Of a DNA stretch of 64,000 nucleotides, positions 1 to 12,566 are shown piece by piece. Source of the DNA: Pyrus communis (taxonomy: Eukaryota > Streptophyta > Magnoliopsida > Rosales > Rosaceae); NCBI RefSeq assembly GCF_963583255.1, contig NC_084813.1, forward strand, positions 2,171,001 to 2,235,000, given 5' to 3'. Numbering within the stretch: the stretch's first letter is position 1; the number at the start of each line of letters is the position of its first letter. A program made the position numbers and the translations under genes. Under the pieces are notes generated by a model. The model saw only the letters and a program-made list of their open reading frames with translations, was not told the origin of the DNA and did not search any database.

Positions 1-3000
1 AGGGCGCCATACATTACCTTGACGGGGCGCAACCGGATCGCTGCTGAGACTCAAATCTAAGCTAAGGTTCGATGAGTTTGCCATTTTTTTCAAAAGTGTT
101 CAAAGAGAAGGGGTGGATGGAGTTAAAAATTTCACAAAGGGCCGGAGTCGAGTTTCAGGAATGGGAAATCTTCAGAGTGTGTATGTTGGCGGTGATCGAT
201 AGCTCTATAAAATGCCAAGGCGACGCGTCCACCGATTCAAAGAGCCGGATTTTCCGGCGTAAGTTAGGCGACGCTCCCTCGGCTTTTCAGAAAACGCGTT
301 CAACTTTGTCAAAAGATTTCTGACAAAGCTGAAAACATGTGGAGGCCATCATCGCAACTACACGTCTTTAGTCGACAAGCGCAAAGTTCGGCGACGCTTT
401 CTCTGCTTTTCAGAAAACGCGTGCAGCTTTGTCAAAAGGAGCCGCATCTGCACTACCACGTGTCGTTCAGAAAGAGAAGGGGCGTCGTTCAGAAATCGAA
501 GGGGCGCCTGCTCAGAAATCGAAGAGGCGTATTCAAAGATCGAAGAGGCGCCACTATTTCAAAAAGCCGGAATTGCGGGATCAAAACGTTTGTCGACAAG
601 GGTAAAAAGTACCACCACTTGATATTATCTCTATATATGTCGACCTTCGTCTTTTATGGCAGGGCAAACCTGAAGAAAATGCCCAACTCTCCCTCACCTC
701 TGAGGGCGCACTCCCAGCAAAGCCTTTCAAAATACTCAATTCTTTCTTCTTCCCCAAAGATGATACCAGATGCCTGGAGTACATATGACCCAGGAGGAAA
801 CGGCGGATTGAAGCATGTGCTGATTCATTCACCGCTTCTTCAAAGCAAAGGTATCTCATATCATCAAGGTCAAAAGCAAAAGTATCTCATATCATGCTCT
901 TTCCCTGTCTTTTTCTTTGTCCTTGTTCTTACTCGCATGGCAAAGTAAAAGAAGCAATCAGCCGGCACTTGGAGTCAATCTTCCGATCTGGAGCCAACTG
1001 CCTGGAATCTATTCCTGATTGCTTACCTAGCGTTGCTCTCGAGTAGTCATCTTCAACGGTTGATACACTTCCGGAGAAGGGACCACTTCTGCAAAGGGGA
1101 GCGAGTAAGGCAAGTGAAAATGATACATTGAAGCATGTGGAGACAAACATAGGCTGAGTTATCCTCCAACCCTTTTCAATACGAATTGGAAAGATTGAAC
1201 AAAGAAACAGACCAAAAGGGTAAGCTCAGACCTTCGGGGGAGACCAAAAGAACCATCCTGCTGCCTAGTTCAAGAAGTAGCACAAAGGAAAATCAATGAT
1301 GGGCGGAAACCAGTTCGAGAGTAAGCCTGTGGAATCATCAAGATCAAGCCTCAATGCAATCAACAAAGAGAAGAGGGAATTTACACTCCATAACCAGATT
1401 TGCGTCCCTAAACTCTTCTCTTTGTTAATTACATTCTGCCATGTTTAGTATGTTTAGTTGTTGTTTGTGTGTTTACTTATGTTTTGTGTGAATCTATGCT
1501 TAAAACATTGAGGACAATGTTTGATTTAAGTGTGGGGGGGGGGGGTAACTAAGTATGTTGATGCAAATTCGTTGAATTTTATCACCCATAACTTCAAGTG
1601 TTGTTCCTTGCTGTTTTAAATGTTTTTAAGGTGTTTTTAAACTGTTTTAGCGTATTTTGTTTTATAACTCCGAAAATCACATAAAAATTTGAAAAACATT
1701 TTTTTGAAAAGCCTAAAAAGAGTGTTTTGAGTTGTTTTTGTGTCTTAGGGAACCTTCCAACGTTATGATGAGGATTTGGTTTGTAATTGCATGACTGTTA
1801 AAAAGAGTTATATACATAGAGAAAAGTTTGATTTACTCTTGGTTTATGCTTAGTTATGGTTATAATGTATGACTTCACATGCAATCATAAAAGAAAAATT
1901 CGTTTTTGTAACATGCTTGAAGGAAGGAACTCAAACAAACGCTACAACCCTGTGAGACTCGAGCCATTACCTTCTTTGGAGAGTTATTTTCTGTGATTCT
2001 TTGTTTTCTAAAGTTGTTGAATGATCTCATTATTCCTTGCTTGGTTGCTACTTAGAATGCAATTGTATCATGATAGAACTAAATGCTAGAACTTATATCC
2101 GTTTCATTCAAAGCATGATATTGAGTTGCATAACATATATCAAGATGAAGTTGTGTAGTTGCCACCATAGCCAAATAGCCTTACTTCCCATATTTCGTAT
2201 ATATTGTAAGTCTTAACACCGTTGAGCCTCGTTTAACCTATTTTCTTTGCTAACCATATCACCCCTTACCTAGCCTAGATTAGGACCATCCGTACCCTTG
2301 TTCTTAAAAGATAGTGAGCATGACTTAAATGAATTCCTTTTGAGTACATTTTGCAAGAAAATGAGTGTGGGGGAGTAAAAGTTTGTTCTTAAGTTTGTAT
2401 GTTTTGAGAGTCAAAAGAAAAAAAAAAAAAAAAAATTGTGAAAAACATATGAAAAAGAAAAACAGAAAAGAAGAGAAAAGAAAGAAAAAAAAAAAAAAAA
2501 AAAAAAGAGCTTGTTCCCCCTTGTTGTTCAAAAGTTGAGTTTTCATTCAAAAGTGAATTCTACGTTAATTCAAATGCTTTGCTCGCTATTTCTTTAAGAA
2601 CCTTTGTTTTCCATATACCTTCTTTGTTAGCCAAACACCTTTAGCCCCGTTACACCCCTTTGACTTCTATCTTGATCGTTATGTGTTCAATAATGTGGAG
2701 TTTGAAATTGATATGAGCTTATGGAATCACTGGTTCTCATTCTAAGTAGTAGCATTCCATTCATGAGATCATATTCATGTCATTATCGTAAATCCAGAAA
2801 ATGCTTTCCTTGTTATAACATATGTGAGTGTTCGTCTACATGTTTACATCAATCTTCTCACATATAACTAGTGTAGGGTGTGTAGTCAGAAAATCTGTGT
2901 GAAAAACGAGTGCATATCTTGTAAGGATTTGAGCAATTTCTCTAAGGCATGTTACTACATTCGAAATGTGTTTTAAATGCTTAATTGTGAACTAGTATGT

Positions 3001-3208
3001 GGTGACTATGATTAAGAATGTACTTAAGTGTAATGATGGCAAAAATCTGTGGGAATGATGATTTTTAACTTGTCATGTGCTTTGGAAATCCCTAAGACGG
3101 TTGTTGGAAGGTTTAGGTTGTGTTTTACTTGTTTTGTTTCGTTTGGTTTTGTTTTGTTTTTCTTTCTGTTTTGCTCGAGGACTAGCAAAAGATAAGTGTG
3201 GGGGTATT
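1..3208 (+). mobile_element. 3' internal region of a Tat/Athila-like Ty3/gypsy retrotransposon (left end outside window)
   Basis: No reliable coding sequence is visible; short ORFs here look like chance. The stretch is identified by what it leads into: three polypurine-tract-like motifs of the form AGTGTGGGGG (about 1529-1546, 2364-2373 and 3195-3204), the last just before an LTR start. Long non-coding 3' regions with repeated guanine-rich tracts are typical of Tat/Athila elements. Two poly-A runs (about 2418-2436 and 2487-2507) and short internal repeats at 230-560 with recurring TCAGAAA and GAGGCG words are also present. The gag-pol genes and 5' LTR would lie left of the window. Lineage is inferred from the LTR style, not from protein. 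Confidence 0.6.
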
Positions 3209-5128
3209 TGATAGGAGCATATTCATGCGACTTAAATGGCTTGTTCTCGTGCATTTACGTTATGTTTCTTTAGTTATTTTAGTACTTTAAGCTATTTTCG
3301 TGTGTTTATAGGTCCAAAGGGCTAAAGGAGCAAAAAGATGCATTTTGGAGACTTTTGGAGCACTTTTGGGCTAAGGATGGATAGCTTATGCTTGGAGCCA
3401 AAGTGTTGGACGAAATTGAAGACCTAATTGAAGACCAAAGTGTTGGAACCTTGTTCTCTTTAGTTTTAGGACATTTAAAACCTTTCCTAATCCCAATCAT
3501 GCCATGCATAACACACATCCATTCTAACACATTGTCATTGCACATGCATTTCCTTCATTAGTTAATTCACTTGCTCCATACTTATCATCACCACTCATTA
3601 CTTATCACATATCATCACCACTTATCACTTATCATTCACCACTTATCATATCATACATTCATTTATCACTTATCATAATCATTCACTTATCACTTAACAT
3701 ATCATACACTTATCACTTATCACTCATAATCATCTACAACATCCACCTACTTCACCTACAACATCCACCTACTTCACCTACAAATGACATAGCCATATGT
3801 TCCCTCCACTACTCCTATAAATACCCTTGCATTCATTCATTCATGGACATCTCATTTTCATACACAACACACCACAAACACATCCCTTTCTCTCTTAGCC
3901 GTGAGCTTCCCATCTCTCCCCTTATAATCCAAAAACCATTTTACCATTCCCTTCCCTTTCTCCTCCATTTCTTCCATTTCCATAATCCCCCAATCCATTC
4001 AACACACCAACAACATCCCTTAGTCCTTATGCTACAACGAAGACGAAGAGAAGAGGGCCTAAACGTTCATACAATTCACGTTTGAGTTGTTGGAATGTTT
4101 ACGCGTTTCTTTGATTTCAATGTTTAAATTCAATTCTCTTTGTTTTGTAATATGAGGAATGGAAGAGAAGAGTGCCTAAACGTTCATACAATTCAAGTTT
4201 GAGTTGTTGGAATGTTTAGGTGTTTCTTTGATTTCAAAGTTATGAGGAACTAAACCCTTTTTGGCTAGGGGTGATTTCAATACCATGTTTATTTATGTGA
4301 TATGAATTGATGAATTCCGGTTATGAACTCTTGATTCGTGAATGCAATTGGCTTAACTATTTGATGATTAACTTATTTGTGTTTGTTGATTGAGGGTCGA
4401 CACTTAATTAGCATGCATGAATATGTGGCTAAAGTTTAAGAAGGTTTCACATAATCGTTACTAACTTATACTTGAAAGTAGTGAAGGTCGCTTGTCACGA
4501 TCGCGTTAAGTTTAATTCTTAGCATGAGTAACATGATGTCATAATTGCAAATGCTTTGTCAATGCTTATGGTTTTCATTATTCTTAATGATCTTCGATTG
4601 TATCTCTATTATGATGACATGTAGGGAACTTTTGAGAATGTTTTGGGTTGTCGAATGATGCCATCCAATCCAATAATATAAGGAAAATCTGAGGGTTAAC
4701 TAGTGATGTCACGGTTAATTTGGGGCATTGTCGTTCATAATTCAATGAAGGAATAACTGGAAATTGATTCATATGCATAAATATCATGTGTAGAGAAAGA
4801 ACCCTTAGCTAGCTTCCCATCCATTCATTTCCGTCAAATCCATATTTACAATTTGTTTTGTTTCCAAGTATTCATTTTAGTTTAAATTCGTCCAAATCCA
4901 ATTCCCCCCTATTTTGTTGAAGTCTTAGTCTTAATCTTTCTTATTTTTAGTTTTGCTTTCTTCGAGCATTAAATAGTGTTTTATATTGTGTTTTTATGTT
5001 TTTAAGTCAATTTAGAAGGTTTTAGCAAGCCCTCCTAATCCCCGGTCTAGAACGATCCCTCACTTATCCATTCTACTACAATTGTCAAACGAGGGTTTAA
5101 TTTGAGTGTCAAGTAAATTCTCACATCA
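3209..5128 (+). repeat. 3' LTR of the Tat/Athila-like gypsy element
   Basis: The LTR starts TGATAGGAGC immediately after a polypurine tract and ends CTCACATCA, giving TG...CA ends and about 1.92 kb. A TATA box (TATAAATA, 3816-3823) fits the LTR promoter, with transcription starting near 3845. Upstream lies a low-complexity tract of CACTTATCA-type words (about 3560-3790). Downstream a roughly 116-bp segment is repeated (about 4035-4110 and 4150-4235). The TSD cannot be checked because the 5' end lies outside the window. Confidence 0.75.
3816..3823 (+). promoter_or_regulatory. TATA box of the gypsy 3' LTR
   Basis: TATAAATA in a pyrimidine-rich context inside the LTR, about 600 bp from its start. 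This is where the U3/R boundary promoter is expected. Inferred from position and sequence only. Confidence 0.45.
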
Positions 5129-5130
5129 AT

Positions 5131-5385
5131 TGTGACATCCCACATCGCCCAGGGAAATGATCCTTATATGTATATTCCCATCCCTACCTAGCACGAGGCC
5201 TTTTGGGAGCTCACTGGCTTCGGGTTCCGTAGGAACTCCGAAGTTAAGCGAGAAAGGGGTTAGAGCAATCCCATGATGGGTGACCCACTGGGAAGTTGCT
5301 CGTGAGTTCCCAAAAAACCTCGTGCTAGGTAGGGATGAGAATATACATATAAGGATCACTCCCTTGGGGGATGTGGGATGTCACA
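5131..5385. mobile_element. Palindromic 5S-rRNA-bearing Cassandra derivative with 68-bp terminal inverted repeats
   Basis: The left 68 bp (5131-5198, starting TGTGACATCCCACATCG) match the start of the Cassandra LTR seen at 60956. The middle carries the 5S-rRNA-like block with the motifs AACTCCGAAGTTAAGCGAG and GGGTGACCCACTGGGAAG. After the 5S block the expected Cassandra 3' half is missing. It is replaced by an inverted copy of the first 68 bp (5318-5385), matching at about 63 of 68 positions by eye. No clear TSD was found. It begins 2 bp after the gypsy LTR ends. Confidence 0.75.
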
Positions 5386-6907
5386 TGCGGTCCTTAGCTA
5401 TGAATATTCTTTGATTAAAACTATGTTGGTTTTTAATTTTTGATCGAGGTCCCTGAAATCAATGTGATAATTTATTTCTATGTACGTTACTATATTTTTT
5501 AAATTAAAAATTAGAAATTTTAATTGTTTATATAAATGCGATTTTAAATTAAAAACCATAATTTGTGGGATTAAAAATATAAAAATACTATTGTGTGTGT
5601 TTATATACATGGGTACATTCATCAAAATTAACCAAAAAAATTATTGTATCCAAACATGGGTACATTCTTCAAAATCACAAAAAAAAAAGAAGAAAGATAT
5701 TAGACTTAATAACATTAGTAAATTTCTTCGATTAAACTTGACATGGATACATTTTAAAATCAAAGAAAACAGAATGTACCCATTAAGTTTAAAAATGGAT
5801 TAAAAAAAATTGAATAGATTTTATATAAAAAAAGGGGTACATTTTACATATAACAAAATAAAAAGTTTTACATGAATAGGTGCATATAATTAGCATGGGA
5901 GCGTGGGTACATTTAGCAAAAATAAAAAGTACAAATAAAAAAAAATATATGGGTACAAATACAAATAAACTTTAAAAAATATGGGTACAAAAAGAAATTA
6001 ATATATGGGTACAAATTAAAACTGAAAAGAAAATTGGTACAAATTAAAAAAAGAATTACAAATTAAAAATGGGTACAAACTAAAACTAAAAATATATGAT
6101 AAAAAATTTAGTCATAAATATAAATATACTAATTGTAACATTTTTAACATTAAATGAATATATTTAGAAATAAAAAAAAATTTATTATTGAAATAATTAA
6201 TGATATTAATAACCTAGGACTTTGATCAAAAATTGAAAAGAATAAGATTTTAATCAATGGAATAGCAAAAGGAAGGACAAGAACCTAATTTATCCTTCTT
6301 AAAAACACTAAAAATGAGTTTTTAGAGTTTCTTTTTGCTTTCTCTTCAACATCTTTTTTTTGCTCTCCCTCCTAACCCTTTATTTTTTCTCTCCCAACCC
6401 TCTCTTTCCTCTCGCCCCATGTCACACCTTGTCTTCTCTCTCTCTCTCTCTCTCTCTCCCCTTAGCCTTGGTCCCATCACCCTCTCTTTCTTCTCACTCC
6501 TCACCTTCTCATCATATTTTTTTGCTCTATACCTCACCTCCTCGCCCTCTCCTTGTCTTTGTCTCTCCTTGCCAACTATTTCTTCTCTTCTCTTTCCCAA
6601 TTCTCTCTCTCCTCCAGTTTCCGCTCAAGGTAGTTAGAATTCAAACTAAAAAAAAATTATTTTTAAAAACTCAACCAAACAGATTTTTGAAATTTTGAGA
6701 TTTAAAAGAAAACTGTTTTTAAGTGATGTTATTTGAAAATTATTTTAAGGAATTTGAAAATTATTTTTAGGAACAATCAAAATTTTTGGGTGGCCATAAG
6801 AGTCTTAAGACTTCCAAGGTTTAAGACTTTGAGAAGAACGACAATCCCTGGTAACTTGTTTATGTTGCAAGTCTAGATTGTAAGGAATATATGTTGCAAG
6901 TCTGGAT
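5386..6907. other. Gene-free AT-rich stretch with repeats and pyrimidine tracts
   Basis: No gene is supported. 5611-6077 holds dispersed GGGTACA words (separate entry). 6335-6640 is strongly pyrimidine-rich, with a CT run near 6437-6458 that opens three overlapping frames on one strand; these are composition artefacts. 6850-6907 has a short near-duplicate of ATGTTGCAAGTCTAGATTG just before the copia insertion site. Confidence 0.5.
5611..6077 (+). repeat. Irregularly spaced GGGTACA repeats in AT-rich DNA
   Basis: The word GGGTACA, or a one-base variant such as GGATACA or TGGTACA, recurs about ten times in roughly 470 bp. It is usually preceded by AT and followed by A/T-rich spacers of 15-60 bp, and one copy is inverted (TGTACCC near 5775). 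It is not a head-to-tail array of fixed period. Function unknown. Confidence 0.6.
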
Positions 6908-7405
6908 TGTAATGAATATGTATACACCATAATCCAAAGATCACATATATGCTATCAAGTTACGAACACAAGAACATCAATCTCAAATATAAAGATGAAT
7001 GTAAGAAACATACCTACAACACCAGATGAAGTTGATGACGCCACGCCATGATATCCTATGGAAACAGTTAACCTTCTCCTCTTTGCAATACAACGAGTGC
7101 TCTCAAACAATAGAAATTTGACCGAATGAGCAGGGTATTGTGAGAGCAGTGATTAACGTTTATATACTGAATGTTCTCTTAACTGATCTCCTATTAGAAT
7201 CAGCATAGAATAATCACAGTTTGCATTAAACATGTGTATAAACACAATCCTTGTATGCACTTGAGTCCTTAAGACTTGGACTGCACTCAAAACTAGAAAT
7301 CCTACAAGATCTAGGTTTACTTAAAACTTATTAACAAGATTTCTAAATATCAGATTCACACACTATAATTGGCTCCAATGTCATGTTCATTTTCATACTC
7401 TAACA
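6908..7405 (-). repeat. 3' LTR of the copia element
   Basis: Starts TGTAATGAATATG and ends ATACTCTAACA on the plus strand. It is about 498 bp and is matched over its length by 13232-13736. The adjacent plus-strand TTCTCCCACTT is the complement of the polypurine tract. Confidence 0.9.
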
Positions 7406-8026
7406 TTCTCCCACTTGAGCATGAAACATGACAACCAGTTTTGTTTGAAACATGGAAGTGACCACCAAGTCTAAATTAATCATCAAGCTTATCTTCACAT
7501 GCAAGTCTACCTATACACTTCGAAGTATAGGACTCTAGAACCCCATCTACACATTTACAGAATTAATTCTAGAATCATAGAACACTCAATTTGTACTTTG
7601 TAACCATGTGATTCTTGTAGTAATTTCAACTCAATTTGTACTTTGTAATCATAGAACATTACTCCCACTCAGTCAAGCTAATCTTAACTTGTCAAAATCA
7701 AGAGTCTGATTATCAACTAATATAAGTTAACCAATCATCATGCTCATAAAAGAACGAAACAATAGTTCTCAAAAAAGCCTCAACAAAATCTCACATTGAT
7801 TTTCTAGCAATCCAAACTATTATTAATAAACAAAATAGTCTTATGGAATAATTAATCATCCAAAAGGAAAAAAACACTAATAGAAAAACCAAAAAGAAAA
7901 CTCAAGCTGGAAACTAATTGAGTAATTCATACCAGCAACTAACTAAACATCTTAAAGTTTGCAGCTTCAGCATCCAACCATAATTGAAGAAGCATCAATA
8001 ATAGTCTTTAAGATTCATGTAATTGT

Positions 8027-9224
8027 TCACTCCCACTTGTCAAAAGATTCCAAAACTCCCATCTTGACAACATGTCCTTTAAACACATTATTTGGTAGTG
8101 ATTTTGTAAGTAGATCTGCAATCATCAAACTTGTTGACAGATACACTATATCAATTTCTCCTTTCTTGACAACTTCTCTGACCTTAAGAAACTTAACATC
8201 CATCAATCTAGATGCTGAAGTTCTCTTATTATTCTTAGAGAAAAATATAGTAACACTGTTGTCATAAAACATCTTCACAGGGCCTTTCACAGAATTGATA
8301 ATCTTCATTTCAGTGATAAAATTCATGAGCCAAACTGCTTGCTTCATTCCTTCAAAACATTCTACAAACTCAACCTCTACTGTTAATGTTGATACAATGG
8401 TTTGCTTAACACTTTTCCAAGAAACAACAGCTCCACTCATCATAAATATATAACCATTAGTGGATGTTCTTTCATCCCTATCTCTTGCAAGGTCTGAATA
8501 TGTGAAACCAGTCAGTTCCAATGAATTCTCTCTACCATACACTAGCATATGCCCTTTTGTTCTCTGCAAATATCTTAAAACTTTCTTCGCAGTAACCCAA
8601 TGAGCCTCACCTGGATTTGATTAAAACATGCCTAATAAACCAACAATGAATGCCAAGTCTGGCCTAATGCAAATGTTAGCATACATAAGGCTACCAACCA
8701 ATGAAACATGAGGCTTTGACTTCATTAGTTTAACCTTATGTTCACTTTCAGGACACTGATCTTTGCTGAACTTATCTTCTTTGTTAATCGGAACATTTGC
8801 TTTGTTACAAGTCTCTATGTTGAATCTATTTAGTACCCTTTCAATATAGCCTCTTTGAGATAAACCAAGAAGTTTTTTGTTTCTATCTCTCACAATTTCT
8901 ATTCCCAAAACATAATGAGCCTCACCTAGGTCATTCATATCAAAATATGGTACTAAGAACATCCTTGGTTTCTTGCAGCAACTGCTAGTCTGAACTAGCA
9001 AGGAGAATATCATCAACATATAAAATTAAGAAAATGAACCTAGAGCCATTGAAATTAACTTAGATGCAGTCGTCTAATTTGTTTTCTGTAAACCCTTGTG
9101 TAGTAATTACTTGATCAAACTTAAGGAACCATTGTCTTGAAGCTTGCTTAAGTCCATAAATTGACTTATTAAGCTTACACACCATGATTTCCTTCCTATT
9201 TTCAACAAATCCAGTAGGCTGAAC

Positions 9225-9263
<39 letters not shown>

Positions 9264-11072
9264 TTATATATCTTCCAATAAGTCTCTATCCAAGAAAGCA
9301 GTCTTCACATCCATTTGATGCAATTCCAAATCAAAGTAAGCTGTTAATGCCATGATGATCCTCATTGAATCCTTGGAAGAAAATGGTGAAAAAGTATCAT
9401 TGTAATCTATCCTTTCCCTTTGAGTGAAGCCCTTTGCAACTAACTTAGCTTTATACCTCTCAATTCTCCCAGCAACATCTCTCTTGGTTTTGTAAACCCA
9501 TTTGCATCCTATAGGCTTCATTTGTGATGAAGAATCCCCCAAGGGTCTAGACATTGTTTTGAACATTGAATCCAATTCTTCATTCATTGCTTTTAGCCAC
9601 AAAATGACTTAGGCACTCTGCATTGCATGATTGTAAGTTACTGGATCATTGATGTCTCCCAAATCAAATTCAGCCTCTTGCAAATACACATAACCTTGTG
9701 AAAAGTTTAGCTTTCTAACTCTCTCAGATTTTCTCAGTGAAGGTTGGATAAGTAACTGATCTGAGTCTTGAGTATGTTAATCTTGAACTTGAATGTCATC
9801 ATTATTGGACTATTCAGCCACTTCTTGAATTTCTGGCACAATTACAGTTTCATCTATCAGAGCCATAATTGGATGCAGGTAGCTTAGGCAAAATTGGAAC
9901 CGATTCATAATCCATTATTGATGAAATTCCATCTAATTGCTCAAGTACTTCAAAAATAAAACTATCCTACACAAGATCTAATACATCATCATCTTCTATA
10001 AACACTACATTGTGAGTTTCTTGCACTCTAGTATGTGACTGTGGACAATAGAACTTAAAACCTTTTGATTTCTCAGAATATCCAATGAAAAAACATGAAT
10101 TACTTCTGGAATCCTATTTCTTCTCTTTTGGATTGTAAAACCTTACTTCAACTTTGCAACCCCAAACATGGAAATGATCAAAACTAGGTCTTCTACCTAT
10201 CCACATTAATGTTCGATTGCTTCTCTCTGCCCCCCCTCCCCATTATGTTGTGGTGTTCTAGGGGTGGTATATTGAGCCACAATGTCTTGTTGCTCAAGAA
10301 AACAAGAAAATAGCCCCTTTTGTTGACCTACTTCTATGTACCTACAAAAGTATTCCCCTCCCTTATATGATCTAACAATTTTAATCATTGTATTTAACTT
10401 TTTTTCAACCTCATTTTAAAAGATTTTGAAGCAGTTAAGAGTTGAGGACTTTTCATTAATCAGAAAAATATGGCAGTGCCTTGAGAAATCATCAATGAAG
10501 CTCACAAAATATGAATTCCCACATGTTTTTCACAGGGAAAGGACCACATATATCAATATGTATAAAAGGACCACATATATCAATATGTATAATTTCTAGT
10601 AAACTTTGACTTCTTTTAGCATCAAACTTTCTCACATTAGTCATTTTTCCCTTTAAGCAATCAACACATTTAGATGCATTTTTAAAATCAATGATAGGAA
10701 TTAATTCGATTTTGACAATTAAGAAATCCTATTTTTTGAAATATGTCCCAATCTTTTATGCCAAAGCATGAAAGTGTGATCAGAACCATGCATTCTTTTG
10801 GTTGTAATATTCAAAACATGCAAGTGATTGGCTATAATCGTGCACTGTACTCTCCACAGATGATCATGTAAGAAAGCTTTTCCGATTAATGAACCCTTTT
10901 TGAAGAATTTGACACAAGTATCATCACCAATGAAAACATATTTTTGTTTAATCAATTTTGATGCAGAAATTAAGCTTCTTCTCATGGTAGGAACATGTAG
11001 AACATCATCCAATTGCACTATGAAGTTGGTGGTTAATTTTAGTCTAACCACTCCTACAGCTTCAACATGCAC
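8027..11072 (-). pseudogene. Copia pol remnant (integrase, reverse transcriptase, RNase H)
   Basis: Fragments in several frames follow copia pol order from right to left. 10719-11072 holds the pre-integrase region (LWHKRLGHISKNR). 10206-10388 is integrase core (GGEYF...TPQHNG). 9264-9602 is the reverse-transcriptase start (CKWVYKTKRD, YKAKLVAKGF, MDVKTAFLD). 9060-9257 continues with [15 protein letters not shown]. 8621-9019 carries DMNDLGEAHYVLGIEI. 8027-8569 is RNase H, ending with the LSTSLMIADLLTKSLP-type tail of the family. Frames change repeatedly and the catalytic domains are interrupted, so no functional polyprotein is expected. Confidence 0.88.
9227..9260. repeat. (CA)n microsatellite inside copia reverse transcriptase
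   Basis: About 17 CA dinucleotides lie in the reverse-transcriptase reading frame, between the segment ending in LLEDI and the segment starting MVQPTGF. In related elements only a few codons separate these, so the repeat expanded inside coding sequence. Confidence 0.9.
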
Positions 11073-11126
11073 TTTTGTTCCTTCTCCAACAAAAAAACAT
11101 TGAAAGAATTGGTTTCCTTTTGTTTT

Positions 11127-12566
11127 TCAAAACCATGCAATGAGTTTGTGATATGCAGTGTGATATTCGCAATCCTTTCTACAGTGACCCTTAGTTTTAC
11201 AGTGATGACATCTAACTTTCTCTATGTTTTTAGTCTTCACTTTTAAATTGTTGGATTTAGGGGAATTGAAATTTTTAGCAGGCACACCAGATTTATCATC
11301 AAACTTGAATTTAGAGATTTTACCAGAATTAAAGTTCTTCCCCTTGGTGGCTTGCACAAAGTTGATAGATTCATCTTCCTTTTTTTTTTTTTTTTTTTTT
11401 TTCTCTTGCTTTTTGTCGATTATATTCTTGCACACATTGAGCTATAAGTTCATCCACTGTCCAAGTTTTGTCTTGTGTGTTTTAAGAGACCTTCAGTTGG
11501 CTAAACTTCAAGGGCAAGGCTTGCGGGATCATAAATACAAGTTGCTTCTCACAAATTTTCATGTCTAATGAATTGAGTTTCTCAGCTGCATCAGTCATTT
11601 TCATGATATGGTCTCTAATTGATCATCCTCCTTCAAACTTATAAGTGGTGAGGACTTATGTGCTGAGCAACCTCTCCCTTCTATGATACCTTGAACTTAC
11701 CTTCAATAGCCTTGAAATAATCAGATGCAAGGTCACACTTCTTTATACCTCCAAGCACATTATCTGTCATTCCACTTTCCAATTTTGAAAGTGCAACCTT
11801 ATTTGCTCTTGTCCACCTTTCAAATTCAACCTTATATGCTTTAGTACTCTTGTCAATGAGAGGTGTTGGTTGTGGTGTATCAAGTGCAATATCATACTCA
11901 TTTAGTGTCAAAAGCAACTCTATTTCTTGTTGGGGCTTAAAAAGACTTCGGTACTTTGGAGATGTTTATCTCACAAAGAAGAATGTAATGCAGCGGAATT
12001 GATAAGCAAGAGAAAGAAAGAATACTCAAAGTATTACACAAGATTTTTATTCACTCACAAACTTTGTAAAAGAGGAAACACTCAAACACTCTTAGAAGCT
12101 TTGTTGCTTCTTCTCACTTGGCACCCTCACTTCTCACTACTTGCTTTCTTGGTTGTTACATCACATAGCTTAGCACCTCACCTATTTATAGGCAAGGTTT
12201 GCCAACTTTGGCATTGCTAGAACTTTCTAGCTAATGCTTAACAACCACGCATTTTTACAAGATTCTAGATCTTTCTACAAAAAGCCTTAGATATTTATGC
12301 ATGCATTCCACCAACTTGAACTTTGCAAGAACTCTCTAGCATGTGCATGGATCTTTCTTTGTGTATGGGCCGGATCAATTGTCTTGGGCCAAGACAAGAT
12401 TACAATTCAACATTTGTCTTCTCCATTTCTTGTAGTTGCTCCTACCGATGAGTATTGGCACAGAAGCCAAATTAATTGATTTAAGTGAAATTGTAGAATC
12501 AACAATGAAATCAGCACTATGAATCTTGTAAGATTCATGATTTCTATCTATTTCACTCCAAATCAT
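11127..12566 (-). pseudogene. Copia gag remnant, split by a solo LTR
   Basis: The N-terminal part is at about 12412-12566 (SNYKKWRRQ, the usual copia gag motif). The continuation is at 11681-11917 (LLTLNEYDIALDTPQP). Between them lies the solo LTR 11928-12412. The nucleocapsid zinc knuckle CHHCKTKGHCRKDC (C-X2-C-X4-H-X4-C) is at about 11160-11210. A poly-T run at about 11380-11402 codes for a lysine tract on the minus strand. Confidence 0.85.
11928..12412 (-). mobile_element. Solo LTR nested in the copia gag
   Basis: Boundaries TGTTGGGGC and ATTCAACA give inverted TGTTG/CAACA ends and about 485 bp. On the minus strand the flanks read ACAAA before and AGAAA after, a 5-bp TSD with one mismatch; removing the insert rejoins the two parts of gag in frame. 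A TATA-like CCTATAAATAGG is on the minus strand at about 12181-12192. No internal domain remains, as after recombination between two LTRs. The family differs from the host element. Confidence 0.75.

Noticed and set aside
6335..6698. Protein-coding ORFs in the pyrimidine-rich block
   Set aside because: Overlapping frames on both strands consist almost only of Ser, Leu, Pro and Phe (or Arg, Glu, Lys on the other strand) because of CT repeats; no domain.
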